Notes: a model not told the origin generated them from the letters alone. A DNA stretch of 64,000 nucleotides from Zygaena filipendulae (GCA_907165275.2 OU015652.1:5347001-5411000); one strand, 5' to 3'. Shown: positions 26,201-37,034, counted from the stretch's first letter. Numbers and translations: made by a program.

Positions 26201-28987
26201 TCTTGATTTACATACAATAGGAGATAATTTTCAAATTTTGATTTAACTTTCTCAACTTCATTACATTGTTATAGATATTTCTTAAAATAGGCTATTTGAC
26301 AATTTTTTTTTAGTCCGTCTTGTAGATTAATAAAAAATATTGGACGAAATTTTATTTTTCTTTTTTTACGTAATTAAAAAATTTCGCGTGACGTCACTAA
26401 CCAGTGCAGTTTGTATGGCGGCTTGTAGCGGTAAGTAACGTCACGACTCACGAGCCCCCACCCTAAACTTTAATGCGCTTTATCTCTGTGTAGGTATTTT
26501 AATTTATTTGAAAAAAAAAAAATACGTGTCTAATGATTTTTAATTTTCTAACTGACGGACTAATTAGAATTCAAAAGTCGTCAACATCCTTATTGTTAGC
26601 ACTGATCTATGTCAAAACTTTGCTACATCGAGATTGAACTTCCGGCACAAGTTGCGCTTACTCGTTGAAATATAGTGTAATATTAAACATATCTAAGGAT
26701 CTTTTAATCAATAGCTTTAACTGTTGCCCGCAGTTTCGACTGCCTTAATTTCATGATTTCCTCGACTACTCTGAGATTAAATTATTATCCCATAGAATTT
26801 TTTATTTAAGCCGTTTATGCATGATCGATATCCAATATCTTTATAAACTTTTACTTAAATAGTAATTACCCACTAGGGTAAAATGTTCAAAGTACTAATT
26901 AAATGTTTCAGCTGCACCACCCGGTCACGTCTGCTACAGTAACGAACATTGCCGTTTATATGACACTGAAACTCATTGTGAGTTTGTCATACCGAATCTT
27001 TTTGGGAGATGTGCATGCAATTCTTTTTTCCGTCATTCTGGAGATAAATGCATTGCAATAACCTCACCGACGTATGCTTCGGAATCATTGACTGCTGAAC
27101 AGGACGCACTTATTTTAGATTCAGAAAATAGACCAACTCAAATTTTTGATTTGTCTCAAACGTTGCCCAACCCATCTGGTAACGTAAACACTGGTTCAGA
27201 ACATCTAATTGGACCTAGTGTGATTATTGACACCGACGTGGTGCAACCAAGTAATTTACCGATGTTTACGAGTAAAAATGATGTATTAAGTACGCAAGAA
27301 GATAGTCCACTTATGCAAGCTGTTATGAAAGCACCTACAGTTGAATCAGGAAAACGATTACCAATATCAAATAGAAAAGATGGCGAGCAGAGCGAATCCA
27401 TAAATGAGGATGAAATGACAGCCAGTTTACATGCAAATGACCAGCCTATCTATAGAGTAGTAACACAACCTACAGTTGAAAAGAAAACTAATAAAAAAAG
27501 CAGTATATTAAAAGAGAATACAGCTGTTAAGCCCCATAAAACTGGACATCATAAAAAATTCCCTACTAAAGGTTAGTTTTAATAAACGTTTTAAGTTTTG
27601 CGATATTACCTAATTTACGAGCAAAATCTAATTAAATAGTGGAAGATTATTATACATATTATTATTTATTATTAGAATTGACTTCTTGGTGAAATATTTT
27701 AGAGAAGCATCGCATACGTAACGAAGCTATTCCCGGATTGGATCTAGAGCCAACGTCTTTGGGGATGCCGTGTTTAACTGACACGCAATGTCAACAGGTC
27801 GATCCTAATACACGATGCCTAAATAAAAAATGCGATTGTGCATATAGCACCAATTCTACGTCTGCTTGCTCTGCTAGAAATAGAGGGTGTTTACCAGGAA
27901 CGTTTCAAGTAAGTTTGTGAACTATAATAATTAAAATAAATGTAAACAAATGTTTACTTCTTTTAATTTGGTTTTTAAATAATAACAGTGTCGATCGACG
28001 GGCTCTTGTATCAGTTGGTACTTCGTTTGTGACGGTCGCAAAGATTGCCCGGACGGATCGGACGAAAAATGCCAAGGTACTGGTAAAGGTAACTATCTTT
28101 CAGTTCAGGTTCAGTGCATGAACCTTTTCACGGCTGGTAGCACCCCTTTCTCTGCTTTCTTTTAACTTTCAACGGTAATGGTCTGCAACGTACAAATCAG
28201 CAACTGCTAGTATCGAATCAGTCAGCATATTTTAATTTTTACATTTTCTTTAACCTTTCGTCTTCAATACTAGTTGAGAGAAGATAATGTTTGTTTTGGT
28301 GCAATCAAGTATAAGTATTTTGAGCTATGGAGTGATGGTCAGAATTTGACTTCACAGATGGATCTGGTGAGCGATGTCCAATGCACGCGTTTAGATGTGG
28401 TGGGCCTGGTTCTCCATGCGTATCTCGTGCATCAAGGTGCGATGGATCTCCCCAGTGTCCTGGAGGTGAAGACGAAAGGAATTGTCATACCACAAGACGT
28501 AAAGGGTATGTTTTTGTACATTCGTTGTCAATATTAGATTCTTGTAAGGCTTAATCTTTCTATGCATTAACTTCATCGCTCGTGTATTTCAGTTGTCCCC
28601 GCCATACGTTCCGTTGCGGTTCCGGTGAATGTCTTCCCGAATATGAGTTTTGCAACGCGATTATATCCTGCAAAGATGCATCTGATGAACCGCCACATCT
28701 CTGCAATGAACAGTCCAGGTAGAGTGATATTTACCTAAACAAATTATTTTTTTAAATTATTAGTTTCGGTAAGTATCTAGGTATTTTCTCTTCGTCTGTT
28801 CGGAATTATTTCTACCAAATTTTGTTTGGTAATTGGTTTGGTATATACCTACAGATGGCGTGCGGCAGATTTCTGTCCGTTAAGATGCGGCAACGGACGT
28901 TGTAGAAGCACTGCGGTGGCGTGTTCGGGACGCGACGGTTGCGGAGACAATAGTGACGAGATAGCCTGCAGTGTTTGCAGTAATTAA
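14215..28987 (+). CDS. Cysteine-rich EB/EGF-like and LDL-receptor class A repeat protein (5' end not found)
   Basis: Eight phase-compatible exons: 14,215-14,362; 24,327-24,458; 26,912-27,571; 27,703-27,908; 27,989-28,082; 28,358-28,505; 28,593-28,718; 28,855-28,987, giving 548 residues and a stop. Exons 1-4 each carry a cysteine cluster of EB/EGF type (for example [35 protein letters not shown]). Exon 3 adds a Ser/Thr/Asp-rich, low-cysteine linker of about 160 residues. Exons 5-8 encode one LDL-receptor class A repeat each, with the calcium-binding [10 protein letters not shown] and [12 protein letters not shown] motifs; exon 7's acidic motif is weaker. No membrane segment follows, so a secreted or matrix protein is likely. 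The first exon starts in phase 0, so the signal peptide must lie on an upstream exon that I could not identify. The donor of exon 5 could also be 28,073. Function and ligand unknown. Confidence 0.8.
14395..14640 (+). repeat. CCGCGG-type dispersed repeat in intron
   Basis: Begins ACTAGTTGTACCCTGCGG only about 30 bases after the exon at 14,215-14,362, and ends TTTATATTATTTAGTAGGAT. Contains a (CCAT)n run at 14,555-14,583. Confidence 0.65.
14641..15048. other. Intronic stretch, nothing recognised
   Basis: Non-coding intron DNA of the EB/LDLa gene; no defined repeat. Confidence 0.45.
15049..15766. mobile_element. AGGGTTGCCACC-TIR element with nested LINE tail
   Basis: AGGGTTGCCACC at 15,049 is matched by an inverted GGGTCGCAACCCT ending at 15,766. 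Between them the interior is rich in TATAGTAC words. A LINE-like 3' tail in minus orientation (about 15,075-15,250, with ACTCTTTATTGCACACC, AAAGGCGGCC and TTAAAGCGATCTCTTCC, abutting a (GATA)n run) appears inserted into it. No coding region. The similar AGGGTTGCCAGGT termini at 40,374-40,824 may be a relative. Confidence 0.5.
15767..17169. other. Intronic stretch, nothing recognised
   Basis: Within the long intron of the EB/LDLa gene. Some internally similar segments near 16,020-16,420 (AAGAAGACTCTTATC and AAGAAGACTCTACC, GTCGACGAGCT twice) suggest an old short duplication. Confidence 0.4.
17170..17375. mobile_element. Small inverted-repeat element (CAGCGGGGTT termini)
   Basis: CAGCGGGGTT at 17,170 pairs with AACCCCGCTG ending at 17,375. 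The arms continue with ATTCTACAATCGTTAACG against CGTTAACGATTGTAGAAT. An inner pair around CTCTAGTTTTCAAG / AAGCTAGAGTTTTG adds a second stem. About 206 bp, no coding capacity, no certain target duplication. Confidence 0.7.
17376..18005. other. Intronic stretch, nothing recognised
   Basis: Non-coding; no repeat or exon that I can define. Confidence 0.45.
18006..18517 (+). repeat. Run of three CCGCGG-type repeat copies
   Basis: A fragment at 18,018-18,085, a full-looking copy at 18,151-18,349 (ACTAGCTATCCCCCGCGG to CGCATTTATAATATTA), and directly abutting it a member of another subfamily at 18,350-18,517 (TTTGCGGACGCAGGCAGAAC core). The last subfamily recurs at 52,606 and 60,423. Confidence 0.65.
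18518..20330. other. Intronic stretch with short GC-rich patch
   Basis: The 101-residue frame at 19,339-19,644 shows no recognisable family and lies inside the EB/LDLa intron, so it is not called. A GC-rich patch at 19,783-19,853 (GAGCGGCCGCG, GCGCCCGCGCCGCC) stands out from AT-rich flanks; it is too short to assign. Confidence 0.4.
20332..20531 (+). repeat. Repeat starting with a CGACCGAGCTTCGCTCG hairpin
   Basis: Starts TATCTGGGCGACCGAGC, with the small palindrome CGAGCTTCGCTCG, then AAACGACGTTTTC and AAACCCCCTAGGGG. It looks like a repeat consensus of the SINE or retroelement-tail type, but its class is uncertain. Confidence 0.4.
20533..20801. mobile_element. Palindromic foldback element (ACCGCCGCACTCAGAG termini)
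   Basis: Long inverted arms: TACCGCCGCACTCAGAG and GTCGACTTTAATGATTAC on the left against GTAATCATTAAAGTCGAC and CTCTGAGTGCGGCGGT on the right, separated by a centre with a duplicated TTTAATAAATTAATG unit. A second copy is at 41,804-42,043. No coding capacity. Confidence 0.75.
20802..21257. other. Intronic stretch, nothing recognised
   Basis: AT-rich; nothing supported. Confidence 0.45.
21258..21600 (-). repeat. CCGCGG-type repeat interrupted by a LINE tail
   Basis: Minus copy ending GGAACCGCGGGGGACAGCTAG near 21,600. It is split at about 21,400-21,507 by a sequence resembling the LINE tail at 15,075 (GAACTTTATTGCAT, ACAAAAGGCGGACTTAATGC, TTCTCTACCAGTCAACC). Confidence 0.55.
21601..22245. 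other. Intronic stretch, nothing recognised
   Basis: Frames at 21,694-21,950 on both strands overlap and contain no family features. A (CACT)n run lies at 22,012-22,029. Confidence 0.4.
22246..22680. repeat. Cluster of CCGCGG-type repeats in both orientations
   Basis: A plus copy (TTCCCCGCGGTTTCACC at 22,251), a second truncated plus copy (TTTCACCAGCGTTAATTTC at 22,377), then one or two minus copies ending AAACCGCGGGGAACAGCTA at 22,675. Confidence 0.6.
22853..23423. repeat. 571-bp near-perfect foldback (about 265-bp arms)
   Basis: The left arm from ATCCCATCAAAAACAAAC (22,853) is reverse-complementary, with few mismatches, to the right arm ending GTTTGTTTTTGATGGGAT (23,423). Shared landmarks include AAGTCCCAAGTCTCGCAACT, AAGGGTCCTTCTGTCTTAAG and GGCGATCACGTGAAAACAC. 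The two arms meet around a loop of some 20-30 bases near 23,128-23,150. No open reading frame, and no obvious target-site duplication at the ends. It could be a long-TIR transposable element or a hairpin-RNA locus in the sense strand of the host intron. Confidence 0.9.
23424..24326. other. Intronic stretch, nothing recognised
   Basis: AT-rich intron sequence up to the acceptor at 24,326; a short (TA)n lies near 23,656. Confidence 0.5.
24459..25539. other. Intronic stretch, nothing recognised
   Basis: Second intron of the EB/LDLa gene as modelled; an eroded repeat trace near 25,010-25,200. No further exon is needed because the phases on both sides agree. Confidence 0.45.
25540..25895. repeat. 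CCGCGG-type repeats, two fragments
   Basis: A plus fragment with TTCACCCGCGTGAGTTTCGG (25,566) and a minus 5' end at 25,843-25,895 finishing GAAACCGCGCGGGACAGCTAG. Confidence 0.55.
26290..26605 (-). mobile_element. TGACGTCA foldback element, inverted copy
   Basis: Inverted relative to 7,829: TTAGTCCGTCTTGTAGATTA, GCGTGACGTCACTAACC, CTTTAATGCGCTTTATCTC and CTAACTGACGGACTAATTAG appear in reverse order, ending near TCGTCAACATCCTTATTG. One of the two palindromes is kept intact. Confidence 0.7.
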
Positions 28988-30611
28988 TCAATTTATAACT
29001 AACCTAACCTTGGGTCCTAACTAAGAGAACCATTTGTGCAAACTCTTCCCTGAAATGTTACATTACATTCAGAGTGGCTACCTATTCTTGACTACCTCTG
29101 GGTCAACCTGTGACAGTGACTGTTAGTTTACTCTCAACACCTGATAGAGCAGGTATTTGAATTGTTGTTGAAAGGTCTTACAATTTCAGTAGAAGTTTGT
29201 TTATGTAAACCTTAGCTTATGTTTCTAAAATTTTCTATTTCGATTCGCTGCAGAAACGGTGGACCGTTTTTAATAAACAACCGTTACTAGACGTGCTCCA
29301 CATCTCTTATCTGGAGGAAACAAAGATCCCACACCGAACCATAACACTCACAAAATACCATCTGTGCAAACATAAAACCTTAGTATACTTAACATAAAAA
29401 GTACACAAGCATATTTCATGTTCCATAGTTAGCTTTTTGCATAACTTCGTATTTTGGTGATTCGTTATGATAATAAGTTTCCGTTACATAGGTATAGATA
29501 CAATAGCGCAGGAATGAAACCATTTGTTGAACGTGTTTCTCTAAAAATCGTAAGAGGAATGCGAAAGGACATATACAACGGACGAACTTTAACTAAACCT
29601 CGTTCAGTTGTTGTGGTATAGAGAGTAAAAACAATCATACATAGTCGAACATAGAATTTCCTGTTTTGAAGTCGGTTAAAAACTATTGAAATAGAATTAA
29701 TAGAAAGCCAGTGAAGCCGAATCCCTGCAGTTTATTTTTATTACAATTACATATTTATATGATTTATCTTACAATTATTTTTTTTCGCAGGGTGTCCAGC
29801 CGCGCCGTAGTTGCCGTTAAAAAGAAATTTTCAATCAAATCTATCAACATTCGCCGAACAATTTTTTGTTTTAGGAATTCATAATTCAATAATGTATTTG
29901 GAGCAACCCAAGTGATTTGTTCTTTTCACACGGTTGTTGACGTATTTTTATGGAAATATTTTGATTATTTGCCTGGTGCCAAGCGAGGCAACTAAATGTT
30001 TAGGAGTGAGATCGTAAGATAACCCATAGACCGTACGTCTTTGTATCTGCTCCGTGGTAGTTATCTATTGATTACAGAATTTGTGTTTTGAATAGGTGGT
30101 TAACATACGTGTGTAGTAGTAGTAGGTACTTGTTGGGTATCGAAATTGCTTAGAACTATTTGATTACAAAATGGCCGAATTCGGAGGCTTATTTAATTTA
30201 CTTTATTTCACTTTATTACTAATAGGTACGCAATAAGACTGATAAGTGATACCCCTCACTTTATTTATTTTCAATAATATAAGTATAAAATATTACGGTC
30301 ATTTTAGATAATAGTTGAATTATTATTATTAACACAATTGTACATATTATTATAATGAATTTGCACTTATTTCTGGTACATAAATAACTCTCGGTTTCCG
30401 CATTGAGGATACTCGGATAAGCACACTATCGAAGTTATCGTATGAACTATGAACCATAAGTACTTTGAGGCATTTGACTGTACATAAATTGACTAACTAT
30501 ATGGGTTGAGTGAAAAATTCAATTTCGAAACTGAGCGAAACAAAATCTTCTTATCGAAATGAAATATCAGAGGTACAAAAGAATAACAGATTAAAATTCT
30601 TAGGAAATATT
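28988..30611. other. 3' flank of the EB/LDLa gene, intergenic
   Basis: A polyadenylation-type AATAAA is at about 29,269. An acceptor-like TTTTTTTTCGCAG near 29,778-29,790 is followed by a short frame that stops after six codons; an alternative 3' exon is possible but unsupported. Confidence 0.35.
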
Positions 30612-30755
30612 AGATTAAAAGTAGCCTATGTCCTTCTCTGTACCCCCGACAATGTGTATGCAAAATTTCATGATGATCCGTTGAGCCGTTGACGCGTGAA
30701 CACTAACAAACAAATCAACTCATGTTCGCATTTATAATACTAGTAAGGATTAATG
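30612..30755 (+). repeat. CCGCGG-type repeat, 3' portion
   Basis: Contains AGCCTATGTCCTTCTCTG, GCAAAATTTCATGATGATCC and ends CGCATTTATAATACTAGT. Confidence 0.6.
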
Positions 30756-31328
30756 CACATGAGGTATGTATGTAACTTTTCACCGATACTTTTAGGTAAG
30801 ATAGAATCAAGTTCGTAAGTAAAAGAATTAAAGTCGACGTATATTCTTCGTTAACCTAATTTTTTTTTTAATCTTGGGCCGAAGCTTTGGCATTATACCC
30901 ATAATGTAGAGATATCAAAATAACTTCTGTCTCGATTTATTCTATTTTAAATGCAGTTTATAAGTAGATAGTTAAGCTAGATCTTAGTATTGTTAGAGTT
31001 AGTAGACATATTTTACATCAAAAAAGCCAAGTGTAATATTGTATTATAGAAATTTGTGTGTGAATACGAAATATTTATTAAAATTTAATATTTTAAAATC
31101 AGAAATGTGGCTTTTATTTAATGTTTCCAACCTCCTGGCTCGGACTTGATTGTGGCACTGCAGAGAAACCATCCACTGATATTTTATGCGTCATCGCTTG
31201 TTTCTAATTTGTTGTTTTCTAAATAATTACACGTTGAATGAAACAATGAGAAAATTCCATTCATTTTTTCGATATTTCAAATACATGCTTGCGCATCACA
31301 GCCATTTGTGACACAGGTAAAAGAACTG
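30756..31328. other. Intergenic stretch before the DUF229 pair
   Basis: AT-rich; no exon supported. It should hold the promoter of the gene starting at 31,329, but I see no distinctive element. Confidence 0.4.
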
Positions 31329-33853
31329 ATGGAAGTGCAACGTAGAAAGCGACGAACGATTTTTTTGAAAATCATCAGGCGTACGATACGATCACCTGTT
31401 ACGAGGTTAGTTTATTGTAAACGAAAGACTATTAAATAATGTTCTGAGATATTTATCTACTAGGTACTAAACTAAAACTACATAACACCACAAACTTAAA
31501 AATTGCAATTTCAAACCTAACTTTTTCGAAATCTATAGATAATTTAGCAGCCTTCCTTTTTTTCAGAATCAGAAATCTTTTAAGAAACTTACTATCGAAA
31601 CACAAAGATCAAGTAGCTATGATTTTAGTGATAATATTATGCATCATAACACTCTTTATATATTTTAAATACCGTTTTCTTCTACCATTTGAGGCCTTAA
31701 ATATGGTACAGTCGGAGTCAAAAAATAAACCCCCAAAAACGACTACCGCCGAAAGGCATGTAGTCGGTTCACCCATGATTCATGTAAGACTTGATGAAGT
31801 GTACAAAGAAAAAGTGTACAAATCCAAAGAGGATTATTCATTCGAATTAGAAGAAAGACATCAAGGTAAAAAAGGGGATGGAAATCAATAGGTAGTTAAA
31901 CCTTAATAATAATAATTAATAAAGTTTATGTTTTAGCCCCTCCAAAAATGGTAAACACACTTGGATGTCAAATTCCTGTAGCGATGGTAAGATACAAAGA
32001 TAATGACAAAATAAATATAACAAAATCACCATGCGGGAAGCGCGCTGTGATTTTAGATAAATTGGATATAGATAAAGTGAGAGTTTACTTGAAAACTCAT
32101 ATTTTGAGAAAGAGATTAAAGCGGAATCCAGAGTTTTATTGCTGTTATCGTTTCATACATACCACGTCATACAACAGAGATACAGAAACAAAGTAAGCAC
32201 AAATTCAAATTAATTTTTGAATTTAAAAACAAACTTCAAGGGTGGAAATAATGGTTAGAAATCTATTGTTTTTCAGTTACACAGGTTGTTATCGTTTCGA
32301 AAATGGACATGTTATATCTTTGCAATCTGATATTATAAATGTTAAATGTTTTGAATATGATAAAAATAATAATGTATCAGAAAATATTTATGAAGATTTG
32401 TACGCTTTTATCAAGAAGAAGAACGTATCAAACTCAAATCAGACAGAGTGTAAAATAAAATTTAATGTTCTATTGTTGGGGATTAGTTCCATGTCGTTGC
32501 CTCGATTCGTTCAGTTGATGCCTCGAACGGTAGAATTTTTTAGAGATAACTTTTGGTTAGGATTTAGAGGATATTCTAAGGTAACTCATACGAACTTTGA
32601 TTTTATTTAAAGAAATTATGTGAGTGACTATAGACATATGTATTTAGGTTTGATTGTTCTAGGTGGGTGAAGACTCATTTGCTAATTTAATGGCTGCTTT
32701 TACTGGCAGAACTTCCAGTTTATCAGAAAAATGTTTGCAAAGATTAGACAAATGCCCCGACTTAATATGGAATAAATATAAAAAGATGGGATATGTAACA
32801 GCGTATGGAGAAGATTACCTTCAGTTGCCTGATGCATTCTCAAATTGCTTCAACATTGGAAAAACCACTACTGATCATTATTTGAATTCAATTTTTCGAA
32901 AAGGAGAAACAAAGAAAAATTCGTCAGTGTGTACAGGCCAAGTGACATCAATACAACAACTATTAGATTTCGCATTTGATTTCGCGAATACATATAGAAG
33001 AAAGTCTTTTTTTGGGACATTTTGGACAAATTCCATCAGTCACGACGTAAACAGTAGACCGCAAGACGCTGATGTTGTGTTTGAGAACTTCTTCAATCGG
33101 CTTACATACACCGGTGTTTTGGATAACACATTCATAATTTTTTTTAGTGATCACGGCATACGTTTTGGTAACCATCGTCTTAAAGTGGAATCATTCTACG
33201 ATGAGCGTATGCCAATACTTTTTATGGGGATCCCGAGACGTTTTAGCGCAAGACATTATTCTCGACTTAAATCTCTGGCTACTAACCAGTTCAGGTTGAC
33301 GACGCCGTACGATCTTTTTAATACCCTTCTCGAAATTAAATTACTATCCAGTTGCAATAACCTGACTGAAAGTGTCCAAGAAAGCCTCGATTGCCCAAAA
33401 TGTCACAGTATGTTTAAAACTGTAAGTGTTACAAGGACGTGCGAAGACGTGAAAATTGAAGATAAATGGTGCAGTTGCCACAATTTATACCCTCTTGATA
33501 TTGCAGACTCAGAAGGTATGAAGAAAGTTCTCTTCGCTGTAGCGCGTATTAAGTCTATAGTACAATCCATAAAGACTGAAAAATGCTGGAGCTGTAGAAG
33601 GCTTCACCTGAAGAAAGTAATCCGAATACACTTTTATTACAACCGCGAGAAAACGGGCCTTTATTATGTTGTTGCATTTATTATGACTCCAGGCGATTTA
33701 CATTTTGAAGCCACCATTTTGAAACAAAATAAAACAATCAACGTTGTTGGTACTATTAGTGCTATATCAGCTCATGATGGTTTGGATGAATGTGCGCTTA
33801 ACTGGAAAAATCGCGTTTACTGCGTATGTGAAAAAATTGAAAATTGCAAATAG
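31329..33853 (+). CDS. DUF229 family membrane protein, paralogue 1 (catalytic motif degenerate)
   Basis: Five phase-compatible exons: 31,329-31,405; 31,567-31,865; 31,937-32,192; 32,277-32,580; 32,663-33,853, giving 708 residues. A short basic N-terminus leads to one membrane segment (about residues 44-64), a linker, then a lumenal or extracellular domain with the alkaline-phosphatase/sulfatase fold of DUF229 (a family of unknown substrate in insects and nematodes). Visible motifs: W..S.SHD near NSISHDV, SDHG at about 474-477, and the downstream DERMPILF. The usual G-x-D-S-x-S-R metal/nucleophile motif reads GISSMSL (residues 279-285), so the Asp and Arg are replaced. The C-terminal Cys-rich part (WCSCHN, YCVCEK) matches its neighbour. 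The start codon is the first ATG of an exon with a good donor and correct phase. Probably a pseudoenzyme or a diverged paralogue. A polyadenylation signal AATAAA follows at about 33,957. Confidence 0.8.
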
Positions 33854-34293
33854 GCTGTGTTTACTATAGGTAGATAATAGTCAGCAGAAAAATAAGTAAA
33901 TTTGGGTGACTGTGACTGCGGTTGAGGTAACCAAGAAAATAGGTATACTATACATAAATAAATAGATTCAAACAACGCAAATAAAATATTATCGGATGTG
34001 TTATACTTTTGCTTTGAAATCAGTAACCTAATCTGACGAAACATAATAAGAAACATAAATTTTTATGCAAAAGTATTTTATCAAAATAATTGCAGAAGTG
34101 TAAACTGCATTTTTATTTTTCGTTTGTTTCCCTAAAAATCCGTTCACGTCTATAATTTAAAAAAAGGTAGACTATCTTATTTATTTGTAGTTGTGTCCAT
34201 GTTTCTATTAAATCAAAGTACTTTCGAACTCAAAAGATTTTTATACATTTGATTCTCAAACGCAATGGTGAAAATTGAATTTGTGATATCCTA
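33854..34293. other. Intergenic stretch between DUF229 paralogues
   Basis: About 440 bases separate the stop of the first copy from the proposed start of the second; no repeat or RNA gene recognised. Confidence 0.5.
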
Positions 34294-37034
34294 ATGGAGA
34301 ACTGTCAATACTTTTCCGTAAGTTTGATTTATAACATCTCATTGTTGAAACTAATATCTTATAATGTAGAAAGTAATAATTTAGTAACCTAGCCCCTAGG
34401 TTATACCTAGGTATACCTTCTAAATATTTAAAAACTTACAGAATAAAGTCAAGTTGCAGAACTAGATTTAGAATTTAAATTCGACAATACATTGCATTTT
34501 ATTTTTTTAAATAAAAAATGCTGTTAATACTGGTCTTTAATTTACAGCTTACAAAAACTAGAATAGCCATTGCGTTAGTATTGTTTCTAATAACTTATTT
34601 ACATTACTACAATCATACGTCATTTACTTTACATCGTTCCCGTACAAAATCGCACCATCGATTTAAGTACCAAAATAACGAAAACAAAACAAGATCACTA
34701 AAATCTTATAATGGTAAGTTACTGCACATTTTTCTGTAGAATCCATGCGAATATTATTAGATAGATACGCAATTGAAAATTGTTAACATTTAGAAAATAA
34801 AGAAAGGACGTTTCTACAGACGGGGGCGAGGGCGAGGACGTTCAAGAAAGTTGTTTTTATTTTTAGGAACTGAAGACTTTTTGATTAATACACCCGGATG
34901 TTACATACCAAATTATTCAAAGTATCTTCATATAACAGAAGCTAATTACACAAACGACGCTTGTGGGGCACGAGCTGTGTTCATTAACAAAATTTCCGAC
35001 AGTGTAATCAGGTTTCAAATAGACAAACTCACAATGCAAATGTATATGAGTGGCTATGAAAAGATTCAGTGCTGTTATCGGTCTGTCAGACCAGCTCCTG
35101 TATCAGAAGAACAAGCGCATCTGATGTGAGTGTAGGTACCCGTGTACCTACTCGTATTGTAACGACCTACCTACAAGTCAGCAACAGAAGTTTATCTACT
35201 TATTCCATACTAGTCTAAGCTAGTAGGAGGGGTAAGAGCGTAATTTGTTATAGGTGAGGTAACACGAATTTCAACAGATTAGATATTTTTAAACAGATTA
35301 CATCGTTTTATAGTGATCAAGAGTAGAAGTACACCTGTATGAGATTACCGATCATTGTTTCAGTTATTCCCCATGTGTGCTATTTAGAAGTGGATCCACC
35401 GCTTATTTGGAATATGAAATTATAACCGTGACATGTGATTCATATCCGTCTAAAGGAGAACCACTTTACGAAGACGCTTACGTATTTGTCAAGAAAATAA
35501 ATAGAACCATCAATGTGAGACAAGAAAAAGTATGGAACGTGTTTATTTTAGGCATGGACACAATGTCGCGTAGTCGAGCCTTGAACAGTATGCCTCGCGT
35601 TGCTAATTATTTTATGAAGAACAAATGGTTAGATTACAAGGGATATAACAAGGTAATTTCATTACGGGATAGGCGGACTTACAAGTCAATATTTTAATCA
35701 TCATAATATTATCTACATATCTCACGCTAACCATTGAGAGAAGATAGAGGCTTAATTTGTCACATCATTTGGCATAGCTGCTACATACGCACGCGTTGGT
35801 CATACGCTTTAAAATTAAAGAAAGGACTCCACTGAATTTTTTTTTTTTACAGATTGAATTCAACACGTTTCCTAATCTCATGGCAATTTTAACAGGCAAA
35901 AGTATTAAAAAAGTGAATAAACTGTGTGGAAAAACGATAGATAAGTGCAATAAACATTTTCTTTGGAGCAAGTTTAAGGATGCTGGTTTTGCCACCGCTT
36001 ACGGAGAAGAATTTTTGGATCTTCCCGACACATTTGCTGCATACAACGGATTTAAGAATGCACCGACAGATCACTATATTCGACCGTTCTTTTTGTTAGG
36101 TGAAAAGCGGAAAGGCAATGTCATATGTACAAAAAAGAGAACCTCTGGGAAGCATTTATTGGATTATGCTTTCGATTTCATAAACACTTACAAAAGACAG
36201 GAATTTTTTGGATTGTTTTGGATGAACACATACAGCCACAACATTTACAATATTCCGTCACTAATAGACGATGACATAGCTATGTTTTTTAACAAAATAA
36301 ATAACACTGGAGCTTTAAGGAATACTTTTGTAATTTTCTTAAGCGATCACGGCACAAGATTTGGAGATATGAGAGTGCCAGTTGAATCCTATTATGAGGA
36401 ACGCTTGCCTATGTTGTTCGTATGGGTTCCTAAAAGATATCGTAAACTTTATGCAGAAAAGTATCAGAATTTCCAGTTAAATCAAAATAGATTAATAACG
36501 CCATTTGATATACATACGACACTTTGGGAAATATTGAAAATGTCCAACCTATCAGTCCGTGTAATACCTTCCGAGGAATGTTCTGAATGTAAAAGTATGT
36601 CTATAGAGCAATCCATTTACAGGACTTGCAACGACGCACATATCAACGCGAAATGGTGCAGTTGCCATAATATGACTACTGTTCGTCCTAATGACAAAGG
36701 GGCTGAAGATAGTTTGATATTAGCAGTTGATTACATAAAGAGAATTGTGTCAAATATAAAAACAGATAATTGTACTGCATGCAGTCCGTTACATTTAAAA
36801 AAAGTTTTGAGACAACATTCCTATGCGTTGGGCGATGAAACCACGTATTATGTAGTTGCATTTGTTTTGACACCGGGGGAAGTCGCTTTTGAAGCAACTG
36901 TAAGGAAGAATGGAAAAAATTACAAAATAATGCAGCCAACTAAAACTATAACACAATACAGCGGCAGGCGATACTGTGTTTTAGACGGCGACGATCATGT
37001 GTATTGCATGTGTAAAGATGTGAAATGCCACTAA
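34294..37034 (+). CDS. DUF229 family membrane protein, paralogue 2
   Basis: Exons 34,294-34,317; 34,548-34,713; 34,867-35,125; 35,364-35,652; 35,853-37,034 give 639 residues, all phases agreeing. Exon 1 (MENCQYFS with donor GTAAGT) is inferred because TTTACAG just before 34,548 is a good acceptor and the resulting N-terminus parallels paralogue 1; the alternative is an ATG at 34,518 read straight through. A membrane segment spans about residues 13-29. The metal-site motif is intact as GMDTMSR (213-219), followed by the second site SDHG (D411, H412) and EERLPMLF. Catalysis is therefore more plausible here than in its upstream copy, with which it shares exon structure and blocks such as LHLKKV, YYVVAF and WCSCHN. 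Substrate unknown. AATAAA signals lie at about 37,122 and 37,146. It converges on the SWEET gene, whose stop is about 545 bases away. Confidence 0.8.

Noticed and set aside
29778..29814. Possible alternative last exon of the EB/LDLa gene
   Set aside because: A good acceptor, but no donor upstream would use it, and it stops after six codons.
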